64,000 bases of DNA from Micromonospora terminaliae (GCF_009671205.1 NZ_CP045309.1:1674001-1738000); one strand, 5' to 3'; counted from the stretch's first letter, positions 32,367 to 41,745 are shown. A program made the numbers and translations. Notes: a model not told the origin generated them from the sequence alone.

Positions 32367-33139
32367 TCGAAGATGCGACGGTCGCCTTCGAGCTTCAAAG
32401 AATCCAGCGGTATGCGGCCGTAGAACATCAGGACCAGGTCACTGGCCGTGCCCCGGGCGGAGGCGTCGGCCTTCTCCGGTTCCTCGCCGACACCGGGCTC
32501 GCCGAGGCGGGCGACCCGTGCCCCGTCGCGGGACAGCCGCAGGCGCCAGGCGCGGCCCTCGGTGGCGTGGTAATCGACGACGGCGGGTTGGTGTGGCCAG
32601 GCGACCGTCGTTGCGCAGAGGGTGAACTGGCAGTCGTCGAAACCGTCGAGGGCGACCTCGTCTGGTAGCGGTTGCGGGGCACCCACGGTGAGCTGGGCGT
32701 CGTAGGTGTACACCGCGATCTCGGGGACCTGTCGCCGCGCCCAGGCACCGGAGGTTTGCGGTGACGGCGAGTCACCCCACCACGTCCAACAACCGCGATC
32801 CGGGCCGGCCTCACGCAGCGTGCTCGTCAGTAGCTCGATGGACTCGGTCCACCAGGTCAGCAGTGCCTCGCGTTCCCGAGGCGCACCCGTGCCGTCGTCC
32901 CAGGCCGACTTCTCCGGGGGCGCGTCCGCAGGCCCCGCGGCGACGATGGCGGCTGATTTGCGGCGGGCCATACCCACGTGTCGGACGAGGTCGAACAGCG
33001 TCCGCTCGGGGAAAGCATGCGGATCGCTGGTCACCACCGGCACGTCGAGGCTGGGCGCCGCGGCGACCGCGGCGCGGAAGGCGGTCGACCGTTCCTCAAT
33101 GAGCTGCAGATGATCAGAGAACGTCAAGGTCTTGTGCAC
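32336..33139 (-). CDS. MDMPI (maleylpyruvate isomerase/mycothiol-dependent) family protein
   Basis: 267 aa. The N-terminal DinB-like four-helix domain (LTFSDHLQLIEERSTAFRAAV, LFDLVRHVGMARRKSAAIV) includes the metal-ligand-type His of the LVRHVG helix. EIAVYTYDAQLTVG replaces the more common E-x3-H-x2-D motif, so a metal-binding His seems to be Tyr here. The C-terminal domain (ATEGRAWRLRL, ASARGTASDLVLMFYGRIPLD) is the SCP2-like half. Family members are mycothiol-dependent isomerases or thiol transferases. It is divergent from an AraC-type gene. Confidence 0.75.
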   Translation of the reverse strand: MHKTLTFSDHLQLIEERSTAFRAAVAAAPSLDVPVVTSDPHAFPERTLFDLVRHVGMARRKSAAIVAAGPADAPPEKSAWDDGTGAPREREALLTWWTESIELLTSTLREAGPDRGCWTWWGDSPSPQTSGAWARRQVPEIAVYTYDAQLTVGAPQPLPDEVALDGFDDCQFTLCATTVAWPHQPAVVDYHATEGRAWRLRLSRDGARVARLGEPGVGEEPEKADASARGTASDLVLMFYGRIPLDSLKLEGDRRIFDQLIAWDPSV

Positions 33140-33223
33140 TCCGGCTTTCTACCAGTGTGCTCCGATGACCGGACAGCGACTTTCGCAGCCGGCGCGGCTG
33201 ATGGCGTCTGCGATGCTGTGGAC

Positions 33224-34063
33224 GTGCAGTACGTGTCCAGAGTGCCGCGACCGCCGCTGGACGGGCTGATCGACGATCTTTACTACCTGGAAGGCGCGCC
33301 GCCGTACGCCCGGCTGACGCTGCCGCCGATGCCGGCCGCGTTGCTCATCGTCAACCTCGGGGCGCCGTTCCGGATCCGCGCCGGCACCGACATCGAGACG
33401 GCCGAGTACGCCGACGGCTGCGTGGTCACCACGCCCACCCGCGCGTTGGAGTTCGGCTACCCACTCCGGACCCGGTCGGTCGGCGTGCACGTCAAGCCGT
33501 GGGGGCTGGCGCCGTTCCTGCCGATGCCGGTGGCCGAGCTGTGTGACCGGCCGGTGACGGTGGAGCAGGTGTGGGGCCGGCCCGCCGTTGCTGAGCTGCG
33601 AGACCGGCTGGCCACGGCGGACGGACCCCACGAGATGCTGACGGTGCTCGAGGACGAGCTGATGCGACGGCTGTGTGAGACCGCCGGCCTGGGGCTGGTT
33701 GGCCACACCAGCAGCGTCATCGCGGCGGCCGGCGGGGCCGTGGCGATCGGTGACCTGAGCGTGGCAGCCGGTGTCAGCGGCACTCATCTGGCGCAGCGGT
33801 TCAAGGAGCTCATCGGCGTCACCCCGAAGCGGCTGGCCCGCACCTACCGTTTCGCCGCCACCGTGTTCGCGATCGATCCCGCTGGACCGATCGACTGGGG
33901 CGACCTCGCCGGTGGCGCAGGCTACTTCGACCAGGCCCACTTCGGCCACGAGTTCCGGTCGTTCACCGGGCTCACGCCGACCCGCTACGTCGAAATCCGG
34001 CGGCGGTTCCTGCGCGAACATCCCGGCCACGTGCTGGACGGCTGGCCGCTGCCGGCCGATTGA
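33224..34063 (+). CDS. AraC family transcriptional regulator
   Basis: About 279 aa. The start is uncertain: GTG at 33224 is chosen because family similarity begins at YVSRVPRPPLDGLIDDLYY, and GTG 33218 is also possible. The N-terminal half is a DUF6597-like ligand region (MPAALLIVNLGAPFRI, GVHVKPWGLAPFLPMP). The C-terminal half has two AraC helix-turn-helix units (IGDLSVAAGVSGTHLAQRF, then DWGDLAGGAGYFDQAHFGHEF). FTGLTPTRYVEIRRRF follows. It probably controls the divergent MDMPI gene and/or the reductase gene downstream. Confidence 0.87.
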   Translation: MQYVSRVPRPPLDGLIDDLYYLEGAPPYARLTLPPMPAALLIVNLGAPFRIRAGTDIETAEYADGCVVTTPTRALEFGYPLRTRSVGVHVKPWGLAPFLPMPVAELCDRPVTVEQVWGRPAVAELRDRLATADGPHEMLTVLEDELMRRLCETAGLGLVGHTSSVIAAAGGAVAIGDLSVAAGVSGTHLAQRFKELIGVTPKRLARTYRFAATVFAIDPAGPIDWGDLAGGAGYFDQAHFGHEFRSFTGLTPTRYVEIRRRFLREHPGHVLDGWPLPAD

Positions 34064-34129
34064 TTTCTTACAAGAGCGACAGCTCACCACACGCTAGCTT
34101 GGGGGCACCTTCAGGCAGAGGAGAGCCCC

Positions 34130-34711
34130 GTGGGCAAGGTGGTCATGTACAGCTCGGTGTCGGTGGACGGCTTCGTCGCGGACGAGAACGACCAGCCCGG
34201 ACCGCTGTTCGACTGGTTGTCCAGCGGTGACGTCCCGTTGGACGAGAGCGGCGAGCTGAAGGTGTCGCAGACGTCCTACGACTACACCCGGCCGTACTGG
34301 GACCAGATCGGGGTGACAGTCGTCGGCCGCCACGTCTTCGACATGACGGACGGCTGGGACGGGAAGCCTCCGGGCGGGGTCGACCAGGTCGTCGTCGTGA
34401 CCCACCGGGGCAGGCCCGAGGGCTGGCACCCCGAAGCGCCGTTCCACTTCGTCGACGGCGTCGAGGCGGCCGTGGCCAAGGCGCAGGAGCTTGCGGGTGA
34501 CCGCGTGGTCGAGGTCGCCGCTGGCGACGTCGGTGGCCAGGTGCTCGCCGCGGGCCTGGTCGACGAGGTGCGCATGGACGTCGTACCCGTCGTGTTCGGG
34601 TCCGGCAAGCGCTACTTCGGGTCGGTCGACGCGCAGCACGTGCTGGAGGATCCCGACGCGGTGATTCGCGGCAACCGGGTGCTTCACGTGCGCTATCGGG
34701 TGCGCCGCTGA
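34130..34711 (+). CDS. RibD C-terminal/dihydrofolate reductase family protein
   Basis: 193 aa. GTG start at 34130 with GGAGAG upstream and a TAGCTT box at 34095. The motifs VVMYSSVSVDGFVADEND, VTVVGRHVFDMTDGW and AAGDVGGQVLAAGLVDEVRMD, followed by VVPVVFGSG, match the DHFR-like fold of the RibD C-terminal domain family. An NADPH-dependent reductase of unknown substrate is expected. A second, distant relative lies at 49388. It follows the AraC gene by ~66 bp and may belong to its regulon. Confidence 0.87.
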   Translation: MGKVVMYSSVSVDGFVADENDQPGPLFDWLSSGDVPLDESGELKVSQTSYDYTRPYWDQIGVTVVGRHVFDMTDGWDGKPPGGVDQVVVVTHRGRPEGWHPEAPFHFVDGVEAAVAKAQELAGDRVVEVAAGDVGGQVLAAGLVDEVRMDVVPVVFGSGKRYFGSVDAQHVLEDPDAVIRGNRVLHVRYRVRR

Positions 34712-34796
34712 CCGCTCTGGGCGGGTACGTGAAGAAGTCCACCGCGAACGGTGAGCACCACGTCCGCGTCGGCGAGCGCGTCGCCCAACCTCTCCG

Positions 34797-35498
34797 TCAC
34801 TGCCACGGAACCTCGTGGTACGTCACCGTCGAAACGATCATGATCAGGTGCCGTTGTCCCCGCAGGGGACCGTTCCAGAGGGAGTCGACGTCGACTGGGC
34901 GGTCGTCCTGGAACACCACCGGCCACCGGAGTTCCAGGGGAGCGGCGCTTGGCCTCGGGTCGCTCGCCTGTGACCACGCGATGTGGAGCCGTCCGTCGTA
35001 CCCTGGCGCGACATAGATCGAGTCCGGTGGGCCCAACAGCTGGCCGCCGTCAATCTCGCCGTTGCCGGCGGAAGGGGTCCGGACACCGTCCCGCCTCGCG
35101 TCGATGAGCGTCATCAGGCCGGCCTTCTTCGCCCCCGCGTGCACCTGACGCACCACATCGGGCAGCTCTCCCCGGACGCCGAAGTACCTGGTCTCATGCC
35201 GGGTGCAGCGAAGCCGGTAGGGGTCGTGCGGGAAGGAGCCGTTGGTGTCGCCCGCGTGGCAGGTGTCGGACGTCGACGTCGCGACCGGCCTCAACGCCGG
35301 TGTCTGCTCGACCAGGCGGGCGATGATCCCGTTGAGCTGGGAGGCAGCCGACGCGCTCGCGTCCCTGACGGCCCTGGTGTTGGCCTCCCGGCGGACGTCC
35401 TCCGGCGTCGAACCCAACTCACACGTGGGGAGCATGAGTGCCAGGACCAGAGCGGTAGCCAAGCTGAGCCGGCGTCGAGATTCCATGATCACGAGCAT
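34797..35498 (-). CDS. Hypothetical secreted or membrane-anchored protein
   Basis: 233 aa; an internal ATG at 35486 is an alternative start. A basic N-terminus (ESRRRLS) precedes a hydrophobic run (LATALVLALMLP) ending in TC, a weak lipobox, so it is either a lipoprotein or secreted. Residues ~40-65 form a helix (ASAASQLNGIIARLVEQ). The rest (CHAGDTNGS, CTRHETRYFGVRG, YVAPGYDGRLHIAWSQ, PRPSAAPLELRWPVVF) looks globular with two Cys that may form a disulfide. No family is recognised. Confidence 0.6.
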   Translation of the reverse strand: MLVIMESRRRLSLATALVLALMLPTCELGSTPEDVRREANTRAVRDASASAASQLNGIIARLVEQTPALRPVATSTSDTCHAGDTNGSFPHDPYRLRCTRHETRYFGVRGELPDVVRQVHAGAKKAGLMTLIDARRDGVRTPSAGNGEIDGGQLLGPPDSIYVAPGYDGRLHIAWSQASDPRPSAAPLELRWPVVFQDDRPVDVDSLWNGPLRGQRHLIMIVSTVTYHEVPWQ

Positions 35499-35624
35499 GC
35501 GGGCTCGCGGCGTCGGGCGGATGAGCCGCCGTACTCATCCTGCGGTGAGCAGCCAGGACTGGGACGCCCTCGTGGCCGCCGTGGTGACGCACACCGCCTG
35601 ACCATGCCGAGTTCGGGCGGGGAC

Positions 35625-36716
35625 TCAGGTGGACAGCCGGCCGGCCAGCAGGGCGCCGGCCTCGGTGAGCCACCGCCCGGGGTCACCGAGCGCCGCGTCG
35701 ACCGACCCGGCAAGCTCCACGAGGGACACCGCTGCCGACACCGAACCGGGCACCGGTCCGGCGACCTGCCCGGCGGCCACCGCGACGCGGACCCCGGCGG
35801 CCGCGGCCGAGTCCAGCAGCGAACCGACCACCTTGCCGGTCAGCGAGGTCTCGTCGAACCGTCCCTCACCGGTGAGCACCACGTCCGCGGCGGCTAGCGC
35901 GCCGGGCAGCCCCACCAGGCCGGCGATGGTCGTCGCGCCCGGCACGATGGTGGCCCCCCACACGGCGGCCAGCCCGTACGCGGTGCCACCCGCCGCGCCG
36001 GCGCCCGGCTCGTCGGGATCGCCGCCGGCCAGCCCGGCGAACCGGCGCAGCGCGGTGTCCAGCAGCGTCACCTCCGCCGGCTGCGCGCCCTTCTGCGGCC
36101 CGAAGACGGCGGCGGCGCCGGCCGGGCCGGTCAGCGGCGCGGTCACATCGACCAGCAGCCGCACGCCGCCGGGCGGCGCGGGCCGTAGGTCGGTGGTGTC
36201 GATGCCGGCGAGGCCGGCCAGGGCGGCGCCGCCGAGCGGCAGGTCACGGCCGAGGTCGTCGTGCAGGCGCAGCCCGAGGGCGCGCAGCGCGCCGGTGCCG
36301 CCGTCGGTCGACGCGGAGCCGCCGAGGCCGACGACGAGGCGGGTGGCCCCGGCGTCGAGGGCGGCCCGCGCCACGGCGCCGAGCCCGTAGGTGTGCGCGC
36401 CGAGCGGGTCGGGGGAGGCCATGAGCGGCAGCCCGCTGGAGCGGGCCAGTTCCAGCACCGCGGTCCGGTCCGGCAGCAGCAGCCAGGCGGCGCTGACCGG
36501 CCGGCCGTCGGGCCCGGGCACGGTCACCGTGCGGCGTTCGGCGTCGGGCCGGGCGGCGGCGAAGGCGTCCAGGGTGCCCTCGCCGCCGTCAGCCAGGGGG
36601 ACCAGCCGTACGTCGTCGCCCGGCCGCCGCGCCAGCCAGCCGCGGGCCAGGGCGCGCGCCGCCTCGTCGGCGGTGGCGGAGCCCTTGAACGAGTCGGGGG
36701 CGACGACGACCCGCAT
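35625..36716 (-). CDS. glxK: Glycerate kinase, type I (GlxK-like)
   Basis: 363 aa. APDSFKGSATADEAARALARG at the start, LADGGEGTLDAF, LVVGLGGSASTDGGTGALRALG, VFGPQKGA and the Asp-containing end DVVLTGEGRFDETSLTGKV are all signature blocks of the GlxK/GarK family. It phosphorylates D-glycerate with ATP to 2-phosphoglycerate. The ATG shares its first base with the stop of the upstream isomerase-like gene, so it is last in a 1-bp-overlapping leftward operon. The operon therefore probably ends in glycerate, or in a compound degraded through it. Confidence 0.93.
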   Translation of the reverse strand: MRVVVAPDSFKGSATADEAARALARGWLARRPGDDVRLVPLADGGEGTLDAFAAARPDAERRTVTVPGPDGRPVSAAWLLLPDRTAVLELARSSGLPLMASPDPLGAHTYGLGAVARAALDAGATRLVVGLGGSASTDGGTGALRALGLRLHDDLGRDLPLGGAALAGLAGIDTTDLRPAPPGGVRLLVDVTAPLTGPAGAAAVFGPQKGAQPAEVTLLDTALRRFAGLAGGDPDEPGAGAAGGTAYGLAAVWGATIVPGATTIAGLVGLPGALAAADVVLTGEGRFDETSLTGKVVGSLLDSAAAAGVRVAVAAGQVAGPVPGSVSAAVSLVELAGSVDAALGDPGRWLTEAGALLAGRLST

Positions 36717-37558
36717 CAGTCGGCGAGCACGAGCTGGAGGTAACGGTCCTTCATGGTGGCGAGGACCTCGTCGGGGTCGGTCGCCCACACCTCGGCGTTG
36801 AAGATCTCCACCTCGGTGTCCCCGGTGTAGCCGGCCTCCTCGACGGCCCGCCGGAACGGCGGGAAGTCGATGTGCCCGTCGCCCATCATGCCGCGGCCGA
36901 GCAGCACGTCGGCGGGCAGCGGGGTGAGGAAGTCGCAGACCTGGAAACTGGCGATGCGGTCACCGGCCCGGGCGATCTGCCGCCAGACGTCCGGGTCCCA
37001 CCAGATGTGGAAGGTGTCCACGACGACCCCCACCTGCGTGACCGGGAACGGTTCGGCCAGGTCGAGCGCCTGCCCGAGAGTCGACAGCACCGCACGGTCG
37101 GCGCAGTACATGGGGTGCAGCGGCTCCAGGGCCAGCCGCACACCCCGCTCGCCCGCGTACGGGGCCAGCTCGGCGAGGGCGTCGGCCACCCGCTGGCGGG
37201 CGCCGATGAGGTCCCGGGAGCCGGGCGGCAGGCCGCCGACGACCATGACGAGGCAGTCCGTGCCCAGCCCGGCGGCCTCGTCGATGGCGCGCCGGTTGTC
37301 CTCCAGCGCGGCCCGGCCGGCCTCGCCGCCGGCGGTGAGGAAGCCGCCCCGGCACAGCGACGACACCCGCAGCCCCGCGTCGGCGACGAGCTTCGCGGCG
37401 GTCGCCACCCCGATCTCGGCGACCGGCTCGCGCCACAGCCCGATGGCCGGGATGCCGGCGCGGACGCAGCCCTCGACGGCCTCCCGTGCCGACCACGACT
37501 CGGTGGTGCGCTGGTTCAGCGACAGCTTCGCCAGCCGTGGGTCGATGCCGGCGCTCAC
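36716..37558 (-). CDS. Sugar phosphate isomerase/epimerase-like TIM barrel (AP endonuclease family 2)
   Basis: 280 aa. TIM-barrel phrases (LSLNQRTTESWSAREAVEG, GLWREPVAEIGVATAAKLVADAGLRVSSLCRGG, LALEPLHPMYCADRAVLST, VGVVVDTFHIWWDPD, GDGHIDFPPFRRAVEEAGY). E and H/D residues at the expected metal positions (E of LEP, D and H of VVDTFHIWW, E of VEIFN) support a divalent-metal aldose/ketose isomerase or hydratase. Such proteins act on 3-keto sugars or sugar acids. It overlaps the DUF993 stop by 4 bp. Confidence 0.85.
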   Translation of the reverse strand: MSAGIDPRLAKLSLNQRTTESWSAREAVEGCVRAGIPAIGLWREPVAEIGVATAAKLVADAGLRVSSLCRGGFLTAGGEAGRAALEDNRRAIDEAAGLGTDCLVMVVGGLPPGSRDLIGARQRVADALAELAPYAGERGVRLALEPLHPMYCADRAVLSTLGQALDLAEPFPVTQVGVVVDTFHIWWDPDVWRQIARAGDRIASFQVCDFLTPLPADVLLGRGMMGDGHIDFPPFRRAVEEAGYTGDTEVEIFNAEVWATDPDEVLATMKDRYLQLVLAD

Positions 37559-38718
37559 GCCGACACCCCGGCCACCGACAGGTAGCGGCGCATCCGCGCC
37601 ACGGCCAGGTCCGGGTCCAGCAGCAGCCCGGCTGCGTCGGCGAGCCGGAACACCGCCACGAGGTGCGGCACGCTGCGCCCGCTGTGCAGCCCGCCCACCA
37701 TGGTGAAGCCGGGCTGGAAGCCGTTGAGCCAGGACAGGAACGCGATGCCGGTCTTGTAGTACTGGGTCGGCGGGGCGAAGACGTGCCGGGACAGCGGCAC
37801 CGTCGGGTCCAGGATCGCCCGGAAGCCGGCCACGTCACCGGCGTCGAGGCGCTGCAGCGCGGCCGACGCGGCCGGCGCGATGGCCGCGAACGCGCCGAGC
37901 AGCGCGTGGCTGGACCGCCGGCCGTCGCCGGCGATCAGCTCCGGGTAGTGGTAGTCGTCGCCCGTGTACACCTTCACGGCGGGCGGCAGCAGCTCGCGCA
38001 GCCGCACCTCCCGCTCGGCGTCGAGCAGCGACACCTTCACCCCGTCGATCCGGTCGGCGTGCGCCTGCACCAGCGACACGAACGTCTTGGTCGCCTCGTC
38101 GAGGTCGGTCGACCCCCAGTAGCCGGTGAGGGCCGGGTCGAACATGTCGCCGAGCCAGTGCAGCACCACGGGCGTGGACGTCTCCCGCAGCACCTGCTCG
38201 TAGACGCTCAGGTAGTCGTCCGGCCCGGTGGCCAGCGCGGCGAGTTGCCGGCTGGCCATCACCACCGGGGTCGCGCCGCACCCCTGCACGAAGGCGACCT
38301 GCTCGGCGTACGCGCCGACGACCTCGTCCAGGGTGTCCGGCAGGCCGGTGAGCTGGTCGGTGGCCGCGCCGGCGACGATGCGCCCGCCGCAGGCGGCGGC
38401 CTCGGCGGCGCTGCGCCGGATCAGCTCCCGGGTGGCCGCCCAGTCCAGCCCCATACCGCGCTGGGCGGTGTCCATCGCCTCGGCGACGCCGAGGCCCCAG
38501 GACCAGAGGTTGCGCCGCACGTTCAGGGTGGCGTCCCAGTCCAGCCGGGCGGGCCGGCCCGGTGCGTTGTCGGCGTGCGGGTCGGCGACGACGTGCGCCG
38601 CCGCGTACGCGATCCGGCTGGCCGGCGGGGTGGCCGGCCGCCGCCAGCCGGCCGGCTCGCGCAGGGTCAGCTCCTCGGCGCCGCCGTCGGCGCGCGGGAG
38701 GGTGATGCGGGCGGTCAC
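37555..38718 (-). CDS. DUF993 family protein (DHDPS/aldolase-like TIM barrel)
   Basis: 387 aa. It has the DUF993 blocks SRIAYAAAHVVADP, LDWDATLNVRRNLWSWGLGVAEAMDTAQRG, CGATPVVMASRQLAAL, VLHWLGDMFDPALTGYWGS and DGVKVSLLDA, then VKVYTGDDYHYPELI. VKVS may hold the Schiff-base Lys of the dihydrodipicolinate-synthase superfamily, so a pyruvate-type aldolase or dehydratase is likely. It lies between a Gfo/Idh/MocA dehydrogenase and a TIM-barrel isomerase with 4-bp overlaps on both sides. Substrate unknown. Confidence 0.85.
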   Translation of the reverse strand: MTARITLPRADGGAEELTLREPAGWRRPATPPASRIAYAAAHVVADPHADNAPGRPARLDWDATLNVRRNLWSWGLGVAEAMDTAQRGMGLDWAATRELIRRSAAEAAACGGRIVAGAATDQLTGLPDTLDEVVGAYAEQVAFVQGCGATPVVMASRQLAALATGPDDYLSVYEQVLRETSTPVVLHWLGDMFDPALTGYWGSTDLDEATKTFVSLVQAHADRIDGVKVSLLDAEREVRLRELLPPAVKVYTGDDYHYPELIAGDGRRSSHALLGAFAAIAPAASAALQRLDAGDVAGFRAILDPTVPLSRHVFAPPTQYYKTGIAFLSWLNGFQPGFTMVGGLHSGRSVPHLVAVFRLADAAGLLLDPDLAVARMRRYLSVAGVSA

Positions 38719-39866
38719 AGGCGGATCTCCTCGATCTCGACCCGCCGCCCCTCACGCGCCGAGAGCAGCCCGGCCTCGGCGAGCTGGACGCCGCGGGCGC
38801 CGGCCAGGAAGTCCCACGGGAACGGCTCGTCGTCGACGACGTGCCGCAGGAACGCCTCCCACTGCACCTTGAACCCGTTGTCGAAGTCCTCGTTGTCGGG
38901 GACGGTCTGCCACTGGGCGCGGAAGGGCTCGGTGACCGGGAGGTCCGGGTTCCACACCGGCATGGGGGTGGCGCCGCGGTGCTGGATGCGGCACTCGCGC
39001 AGCCCGGCCACGGCGCTGCCGTGGGTGCCGTCGACCTGGAACTCCACCAGCTCGTCCCGGTAGACCCGGACCGCCCAGGAGGAGTTGATCTGCGCGGTGA
39101 TGCCGCCGGCCAGCTCGAAGATGCCGTACGCGGCGTCGTCGGCGGTGGCCCGGTAGGTCTGGCCGGTCTCGTCCACCCGCTCGGGGATGTGCGTGGCGAT
39201 GTGCGCGGTCACCGCGGTGACCGGGGCGAAGATCTGCTCCAGCACGTAGTGCCAGTGCGGGAACATGTCCACCGTGATGCCGCCGCCGTCCTCGGCGCGG
39301 TAGTTCCAGCTCGGCCGCTGCGCGTCCTGCCAGTCACCCTCGAACACCCAGTAGCCGAACTCGCCGCGCACCGACAGGATCCGGCCGAAGAAGCCGCTGT
39401 CGACCAGCCGCTTGAGCTTGCGCAGGCCGGGCAGGAACAGCTTGTCCTGCACGACACCGTTCTTGACGCCCCGGGCCACGGCGAGCCGGGCCAGCTCCAG
39501 CGAGCCGGTCAGCCCCTCGGCCAGCGGCTTCTCCGTGTAGATATGCTTGCCGGCCTCGATGGCCGCCCGGATGGCCTTCTCCCGCTGCGCGGTGACCTGC
39601 GCGTCGAAGTAGATCTGGTACGAGTCGTCGGCGAGCGCGGCGTCCAGGTCGGTCGTGTACGACGTCAGGCCGTGCCGGGCGGCGATCTCGGCGAGCTTGG
39701 CCTCGTTGCGGCCGACCAGGGTCAGCTCGGGCCAGATGCGGCTGCCGTCGCGGGCGGGCAGGCCGCCCTGCTCGCGGATGGCGAGCAGGGACCGGACCAG
39801 GTGCTGCCGGTACCCCATCCGGCCGGTCACCCCGTTGAGGATGATCCCGATTGACGTGCGCTCCAC
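38715..39866 (-). CDS. Gfo/Idh/MocA family oxidoreductase
   Basis: 383 aa from the GTG at 39866, with a GGAAGGA site. The N-terminal Rossmann part (IGIILNGVTGRMGYRQHLVRSL...LVGRNEAKLAEIAARHGL) and the EKPLAEG motif of the catalytic Lys family signature are clear, followed by the alpha/beta substrate domain (SVRGEFGYWVFEGDWQDAQRP, DMFPHWHYVLEQIF). It oxidises or reduces a sugar or sugar-acid carbonyl with NAD(P). It is the first of four overlapping genes ending with glycerate kinase; the ABC importer upstream is read in the same direction. Confidence 0.9.
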   Translation of the reverse strand: MERTSIGIILNGVTGRMGYRQHLVRSLLAIREQGGLPARDGSRIWPELTLVGRNEAKLAEIAARHGLTSYTTDLDAALADDSYQIYFDAQVTAQREKAIRAAIEAGKHIYTEKPLAEGLTGSLELARLAVARGVKNGVVQDKLFLPGLRKLKRLVDSGFFGRILSVRGEFGYWVFEGDWQDAQRPSWNYRAEDGGGITVDMFPHWHYVLEQIFAPVTAVTAHIATHIPERVDETGQTYRATADDAAYGIFELAGGITAQINSSWAVRVYRDELVEFQVDGTHGSAVAGLRECRIQHRGATPMPVWNPDLPVTEPFRAQWQTVPDNEDFDNGFKVQWEAFLRHVVDDEPFPWDFLAGARGVQLAEAGLLSAREGRRVEIEEIRL

Positions 39867-39885
39867 GTGTGTGTCCTTCCAGTGG

Positions 39886-40707
39886 TTATTCGGCGGTCGT
39901 CGTCGCACCCAGCAGGTCCCGGATGCGTCCCGTGGCGCGGGCGAACTCCGGCGCCGACATGGTCTGGCCGTAGTCCCGCTCGACGGGGAGGTCGACATCG
40001 ATGACCTCGGCGACGGTGCCGGGTCGAGGGGTCATGACGATCACCCGGTTGGCCAGGTAGACCGCCTCGGCGATGGAGTGCGTGACCAGCAGGACGGTGG
40101 TGCCGGTCTCCCGCCAGATCCGCCGCAGTTCGACGTTCATCTGCTCGCGGGTGAGGGCGTCGAGCGCACCGAACGGCTCGTCCATGAGCAGCACCGGGGG
40201 GCGGTGCAGCAGCGCGCGGCACAGGGCCACGCGCTGCTGCATGCCACCGGACAGCTCGTTCGGGTACGCGTCCTCGAAGCCGGTCAACCCGGTCATGGCG
40301 ATCAGCTCGTCGGCGCGCTGGCGTGCCTGCGCCTTCGGCATGCCCCGCATCTCGGCCTGGAGCAGGATGTTGCGCCGGGCCGTGCGCCACTCCAGGAGGG
40401 CGGCGCGCTGGAAGACGTACCCGATGTCGCGCCGCGGCCCCCGCACGTCCTCGCCATGCAGGCGGACCTGGCCGGACGACGGCCGCAGCAGGCCGGACAC
40501 CAGCTTGAGCAGCGTGGACTTGCCGCAGCCGGAGGCGCCGACGATGGCCACGAACTCGCCCGGCTCGATCCGCAGCGAGACGTCGCGCAGCGCCGTGACG
40601 TCCTTCTTCTTCGTGCGGAACCGGACCGCGACCTCGTCGATGTCGACCGCGGCGCCGGTCGCCGTGGCGTCCGCGGAGCGCTGCGTGGTGGTGTTGCCGA
40701 CCGTCAT
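39886..40707 (-). CDS. ABC transporter ATP-binding protein (nitrate/sulfonate/pyrimidine type)
   Basis: 273 aa from the ATG at 40707, whose AAGGG site lies inside the end of the substrate-binding gene. Walker A GASGCGKST, signature LSGGMQQRVALCRAL, Walker B LLMDEPFGALD and the switch HSIAEAVYLANRV are all present. The D-loop GALDALTREQMNVELRRI is typical of the SsuB/TauB/ThiZ group. It energises uptake of a small organic solute together with the next two genes. Confidence 0.95.
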   Translation of the reverse strand: MTVGNTTTQRSADATATGAAVDIDEVAVRFRTKKKDVTALRDVSLRIEPGEFVAIVGASGCGKSTLLKLVSGLLRPSSGQVRLHGEDVRGPRRDIGYVFQRAALLEWRTARRNILLQAEMRGMPKAQARQRADELIAMTGLTGFEDAYPNELSGGMQQRVALCRALLHRPPVLLMDEPFGALDALTREQMNVELRRIWRETGTTVLLVTHSIAEAVYLANRVIVMTPRPGTVAEVIDVDLPVERDYGQTMSAPEFARATGRIRDLLGATTTAE

Positions 40708-40712
40708 CAGAA

Positions 40713-41729
40713 TCAACCCTTCGGAGCGAAGCTCGCGTCCCAGTACTTCGACGGCGACTCGGCCTTGGTGATCACACCGGCGTCGGCGAAGACGGTGATG
40801 GTCTTCTGCCAGTCGGCCTCGTCGTTGACGCCCGGGGCCTGCCCCTTCGTGGCGTCGGTGTGCAGCAGCTGCAGCGTCGCGTTGAACTGGTCGGTCAGCA
40901 CCTTCTCCGACGGCAGCTGCTGGGACGCGCCCTGCATCGCCGCGACCGCGCCGGCCGCGTCCTTCTCAGCGGCGGACCAGGACTCGCTGCTGGCGGCGAC
41001 CATCCGCTTGACCAGGTCCTGCTTGTTCTTGATGGTGTCGCCGGAGGCCAGCAGGCCGTTGCTGAAGAAGGTGAGGCCGTGCTCGGCGAACTTCAGGTAC
41101 GAGACCTGCTTGCCGGCCTTCTCCTGCATGGTCGGGCCCTGGTCGGTGGCAAAGCCGAGCAGCGCGTCGGTCTTGCCCGACATGACCGCGGCCATCTTGC
41201 CGGCCGGGTCGGTGTTCTGCAGGGTCACGTCGGTGGCGGCCAGACCGTTGGCCTTGAGGAACGCCGGGAACGTCTTGCTGAGCGCGTCGCCGGCCGTGGA
41301 CGCGATGGTCTTGCCCTTGAGGTCGGCGGGGGAGTTGATGTTCTTCTCGCTGAAGAACTGCACCGACGACGGGGTGGTCTGCAGGAAGACGCCGACGCTC
41401 TTGACGTCCATGCCCTGACCGACAGCCGAGAGCAGCGCCGGGGTGTCGGCCCAGCCGAAGTCGGTCTGCCCGGCGGCGGTGGCCTGGATCGTCTTCTGCG
41501 ATCCCTGGCCGGCCTGGATGGTCAGGTCGATGCCGTGCTTGGCGAAGATCTCCTTCTTCTTGCCGTAGTAGAACGGCGCGTGCTCGCCGTACGGGTACCA
41601 GTTGAGGGTCAGGGTGACCTTGTCCAGGCCCTGGGCGTTCTTCTCCTGCTCGTCGGAGGACGAGCCGCAGGCGGTGGTGGCCAGAAGGAGTGCCGGCACG
41701 AGCGCGGCGGCGAGAGTACGCAACTTCAT
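40713..41729 (-). CDS. NMT1/THI5-like ABC substrate-binding lipoprotein
   Basis: 338 aa. The lipobox LLLATTACGSS fixes a lipidated Cys near residue 21. The phrases VTLTLNWYPYGEHAPFYYGKKKE, FAKHGIDLTIQAGQGSQKTIQA, TDFGWADTPALLSAV and LKGKTIASTAG are typical of the NMT1 group. That group binds hydroxymethylpyrimidine-type compounds, sulfonates, or other small acids. The operon neighbours point to a carbon-source acid or amide rather than thiamin precursors, which is inference. Its stop is six bases before the ATPase start. Confidence 0.9.
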   Translation of the reverse strand: MKLRTLAAALVPALLLATTACGSSSDEQEKNAQGLDKVTLTLNWYPYGEHAPFYYGKKKEIFAKHGIDLTIQAGQGSQKTIQATAAGQTDFGWADTPALLSAVGQGMDVKSVGVFLQTTPSSVQFFSEKNINSPADLKGKTIASTAGDALSKTFPAFLKANGLAATDVTLQNTDPAGKMAAVMSGKTDALLGFATDQGPTMQEKAGKQVSYLKFAEHGLTFFSNGLLASGDTIKNKQDLVKRMVAASSESWSAAEKDAAGAVAAMQGASQQLPSEKVLTDQFNATLQLLHTDATKGQAPGVNDEADWQKTITVFADAGVITKAESPSKYWDASFAPKG

Positions 41730-41745
41730 CCGAAGGTTCTCCTGT